This document shows positions 61,776-64,000 of a stretch of 64,000 bases of DNA, in pieces; positions within the stretch are counted from its first letter, which is position 1, and every line of letters starts with the position of its first letter. The notes beneath the pieces are model-generated. The model saw only the letters and a program-made list of their open reading frames with translations. It was not told where the DNA came from and did no database searches. This DNA is from an uncultured Paracoccaceae bacterium (GTDB lineage Bacteria; Pseudomonadota; Alphaproteobacteria; Rhodobacterales; Rhodobacteraceae): positions 186,001 through 250,000 of the forward strand of contig CANNFQ010000006.1 of the NCBI GenBank assembly GCA_947503925.1, in the 5' to 3' direction. Both the position numbers and the translations under genes were made by a program.

Positions 61776-62239
61776 CCGGTGATGCCCGTTTTGAAGATGG
61801 GGCAGAGGCCCCGCTGCGATTGAAAGCATTGGATGCTGACGATCTGACCGTCCTGTCATCCTTGACCCAGGACGCGGTGTTTCCGGCCGGTGAAATGCGC
61901 TGGAACCGTAAGGCGCGCCGCTTTGCCTTGCTCGTAAATCGGTTTCGTTGGGAAAACGGTAGCACCGCTGCGCAAAAGGAACGTGTGCAGGCGGTTCTGG
62001 CCTTTGAAGATGTCATGCGTGTGCAAAGTCAGGGCGTCGATAAAACCGATCCCGCGATGGTTTATTCGCTGCTGTCGATCACCTATCAACCTGCCGAAGA
62101 CGGCGCAGGCAGGATCGAATTGACTTTGGCGGGCGACGGCGCAATTGCGCTGGAAGTCGAGGCGCTGGAAGTCGTTTTGCGCGACGTCACAAAGCCATAT
62201 GTAGCCCCCTCTGGTAAGGCACCATCACATCCGAATTGA
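61772..62239 (+). CDS. DUF2948 protein
   Basis: A 155-residue soluble protein. [39 protein letters not shown] and [20 protein letters not shown] match DUF2948, a family of unknown function usually found between murA and hisD in alphaproteobacteria. Overlap with murA indicates coupling. Confidence 0.9.
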   Translation: MTGDARFEDGAEAPLRLKALDADDLTVLSSLTQDAVFPAGEMRWNRKARRFALLVNRFRWENGSTAAQKERVQAVLAFEDVMRVQSQGVDKTDPAMVYSLLSITYQPAEDGAGRIELTLAGDGAIALEVEALEVVLRDVTKPYVAPSGKAPSHPN

Positions 62240-62306
62240 TCGACACACCCAGTGGCATTGATGCCGACAAGGCGCCCCGCTATGTGGGTGCCTGAAGGAG
62301 TGTTCA

Positions 62307-63617
62307 ATGCCACAGTTTTTATCGACCGCCACACCTGATTTCGAAACCCGGTTTTCTGCGCTGCTAAGCGCCAAGCGCGAGGATAGCCCGGATGTCGATC
62401 ATGTGGTGGCAGAGATCATAGCTGACGTGCGCGCCCGTGGTGATCTGGCGGTGCTGGAACTGACTGAAAAATTCGACCGTTTGTCACTGACTGCGGACAA
62501 GATGCGTTTCACCGCGGCAGAGGTGGACGCCGAATGTGCCAAAGTCAGTGCAGAGGATGAGGCGGCACTTCGGCTCGCTGCTGATCGTATTCGCGACTAC
62601 CACGCCCGCCAGATGCCCGAGGATCAGTCGTGGGTTGAGTCCGAAACGAGCGCGATGCTGGGATGGCGCTGGACGCCTGTATCGGCAGCAGGACTTTACG
62701 TGCCCGGTGGGCTCGCTTCCTATCCATCGTCAGTACTGATGAATGCGATTCCGGCCAAAACCGCCGGTGTTGAACGTTTGGCCATGGTTGTCCCCACACC
62801 AGACGGGGTGACAAACCCGCTGGTCCTGATGGCCGCAAGGATTGCCGGCGTTGACGAAGTCTACCGTATCGGAGGTGCACAAGCGGTTGCGGCCCTCGCC
62901 TACGGCACCGAAACGATCGCGCCAGTGGACAAGATCACCGGCCCGGGTAACGCATTCGTCGCGGCGGCCAAGCGCCGCGTTTTTGGGAAGGTGGGCATTG
63001 ATATGATTGCAGGCCCGTCGGAAATCCTAGTGATTGCAGATAAGAAAAATAACCCCGATTGGATCGCGCTGGACCTACTCAGCCAGGCCGAACATGACGA
63101 AAGCGCGCAAGCGCTGCTGATCACCGATGATACGGGCTTTGGGCAGGCTGTGGCCGCTGCGGTTGACGCCCGTCTTCAAACGCTGGAACGGCGAAAGATT
63201 GCTGGGGCCAGCTGGCGCGATTTTGGGGCCATCATCACCGTCGACGATCTGGATCAGGCTGTTGCGCTGTCTGACCGGATCGCACCGGAACATCTTGAGA
63301 TTTGCACCGACAATGCCGATGCGCTGGTCGACAAGATCACCCATGCAGGGGCGATTTTCATCGGGGGTTGGACACCCGAAGCAATTGGTGACTACATTAG
63401 TGGTCCAAATCATGTGTTGCCGACGGCAAGGTCGGCCCGGTTTTCGAGCGGATTGTCAGTGATGGATTTTATCAAACGCACCACCTTGTCGCGCATGACC
63501 CCAGAGGCGTTGGCTGCCATCGGTCCTTCGGCTGAAAGGCTCGCGAAATCCGAAGGGCTTGAGGCGCATGGCCTGTCGGTACGTGCGCGCCTGGATCAAC
63601 TCAATAGCGGCGCATGA
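62307..63617 (+). CDS. hisD: Histidinol dehydrogenase
   Basis: A 436-residue zinc enzyme performing the last two steps of histidine synthesis. Zinc ligands are Q260 and H263 (SQAEHDE), D362 (IGDYISGPN) and H421 (LEAHGLS). Catalytic residues are E328 and H329 (IAPEHLEI) and H369 (GPNHVLPT). GPSEILVIAD is the true HisD wording, unlike the GPTDS of the HpsN paralogue in this window. It begins after GAAGGAG and is followed after three bases by the UPF0262 gene, a usual alphaproteobacterial neighbour. Confidence 0.95.
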   Translation: MPQFLSTATPDFETRFSALLSAKREDSPDVDHVVAEIIADVRARGDLAVLELTEKFDRLSLTADKMRFTAAEVDAECAKVSAEDEAALRLAADRIRDYHARQMPEDQSWVESETSAMLGWRWTPVSAAGLYVPGGLASYPSSVLMNAIPAKTAGVERLAMVVPTPDGVTNPLVLMAARIAGVDEVYRIGGAQAVAALAYGTETIAPVDKITGPGNAFVAAAKRRVFGKVGIDMIAGPSEILVIADKKNNPDWIALDLLSQAEHDESAQALLITDDTGFGQAVAAAVDARLQTLERRKIAGASWRDFGAIITVDDLDQAVALSDRIAPEHLEICTDNADALVDKITHAGAIFIGGWTPEAIGDYISGPNHVLPTARSARFSSGLSVMDFIKRTTLSRMTPEALAAIGPSAERLAKSEGLEAHGLSVRARLDQLNSGA

Positions 63618-63619
63618 CA

Positions 63620-64000
63620 TGAACAAGATTACCTATATCAGTATCGACGACCGAAATTTGCCGCCACCCACGCCAGAGATCGATCAGGAACGCAAAGTGG
63701 CGATGTTCGATCTGCTTGAGGATAACAGCTTTGCCATACCGGAGCGTGATGGTCGCTCCGTACCGCCCGGCCCCTATCGGTTGGGGCTATCAATCAAGGA
63801 GCGGCGACTGGTCTTTGATATTCAGCAGGAAGACGAAAGCCCAGCGGGAGAGTTTCATCTGTCACTGGGCCCATTCCGGCAGGTGGTAAAGGATTATTTC
63901 CAGATCTGCGAAAGCTATTTCAGCGCCGTCAAAACACTGCCCCCCAGCCAGATTGAAACCATCGACATGGCCCGCCGGGGTATCCACAACGAAGGGGCAC
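63620..64000 (+). CDS. UPF0262 protein (3'-truncated by window edge)
   Basis: The first 127 codons of a protein beginning MNKITYISIDDRNLPPP. The patterns PEIDQERKVAMFDLLEDNSF, YRLGLSIKERRLVFDI and LGPFRQVVKDYFQICESYF are those of UPF0262, a family restricted to alphaproteobacteria and of unknown function. It starts three bases after hisD. The reading frame is open to the last base of the window. Confidence 0.88.

Overview
The window looks like a chromosome segment of a marine alphaproteobacterium of the family Rhodobacteraceae (Roseobacter group). This rests on moderately high GC, a 2,3-dihydroxypropane-1-sulfonate (DHPS) catabolic cluster in the order hpsKLMNOP followed by comD, CarD next to a small ferredoxin gene, a DUF2948/UPF0262 neighbourhood around murA and hisD, and many acyl-CoA genes of roseobacter type. 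Genus cannot be read from the sequence. I see no rRNA, IS element, prophage or CRISPR array. There is one tRNA (Thr, GGT).

Layout. 1-7.3 kb (minus strand): sulfonate operon. A small membrane protein and a TRAP transporter (HpsKLM) would import DHPS. HpsN (a histidinol-dehydrogenase homologue), HpsO (SDR) and HpsP (zinc dehydrogenase) would convert it to sulfolactate. A universal stress protein and sulfopyruvate decarboxylase alpha (ComD, cut by the window edge) follow. A divergent LacI-type gene and two operator-like palindromes overlapping a predicted promoter lie at its head. 8.4-16.7 kb: single genes (FdxA, CarD, a class II deacetylase-like hydrolase, an M48 lipoprotein, AraC-GyrI, GFA, TrhA, DgkA, PPK2) and two secreted proteins sharing a cysteine module. 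17.0-21.7 kb: lepA, with AT-richer accessory genes on both sides (a lone PD-(D/E)XK nuclease candidate between two REP palindromes, and a small membrane protein) plus a short repeat that abuts a DksA-like gene. 21.7-27.4 kb: an entericidin-like lipoprotein, an esterase, a PagL-like barrel, glyA, nadK, and an NsrR-type regulator divergent from a small membrane protein plus truncated haemoglobin pair.

27.4-31.7 kb: propionyl-CoA synthetase and malic enzyme. 31.8-37.5 kb: a VOC-bicupin protein followed by a tightly coupled nucleoside salvage operon (cdd-deoA-deoB-add-upp). 37.5-40.6 kb: a membrane protein resembling an M48 peptidase without its zinc motif, and a trimethylamine-dehydrogenase-like demethylase candidate. 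40.7-49.4 kb: an acyl-CoA ligase and a MerR-headed beta-oxidation operon (merR-acd-gst-fadA-NTF2-like-fadJ). 49.5-54.3 kb: a second MerR gene with a secreted protein, two coupled thioesterases with a MATE exporter, then pyrD and a DUF952 gene. 54.4-60.2 kb: a periplasmic 5'-nucleotidase and a polyamine-type ABC importer (potD-A-B-C). 60.2-64 kb: tRNA-Thr and a murA-DUF2948-hisD-UPF0262 block.

Shared logic: much of the window serves uptake and breakdown of small organic compounds (DHPS, nucleosides, fatty or propionyl acids, polyamines). Two FNR-type boxes sit at spacings expected for activation. Start sites were adjusted by Shine-Dalgarno position and family length. All functions are inferred from protein motifs read by eye, with no database search.
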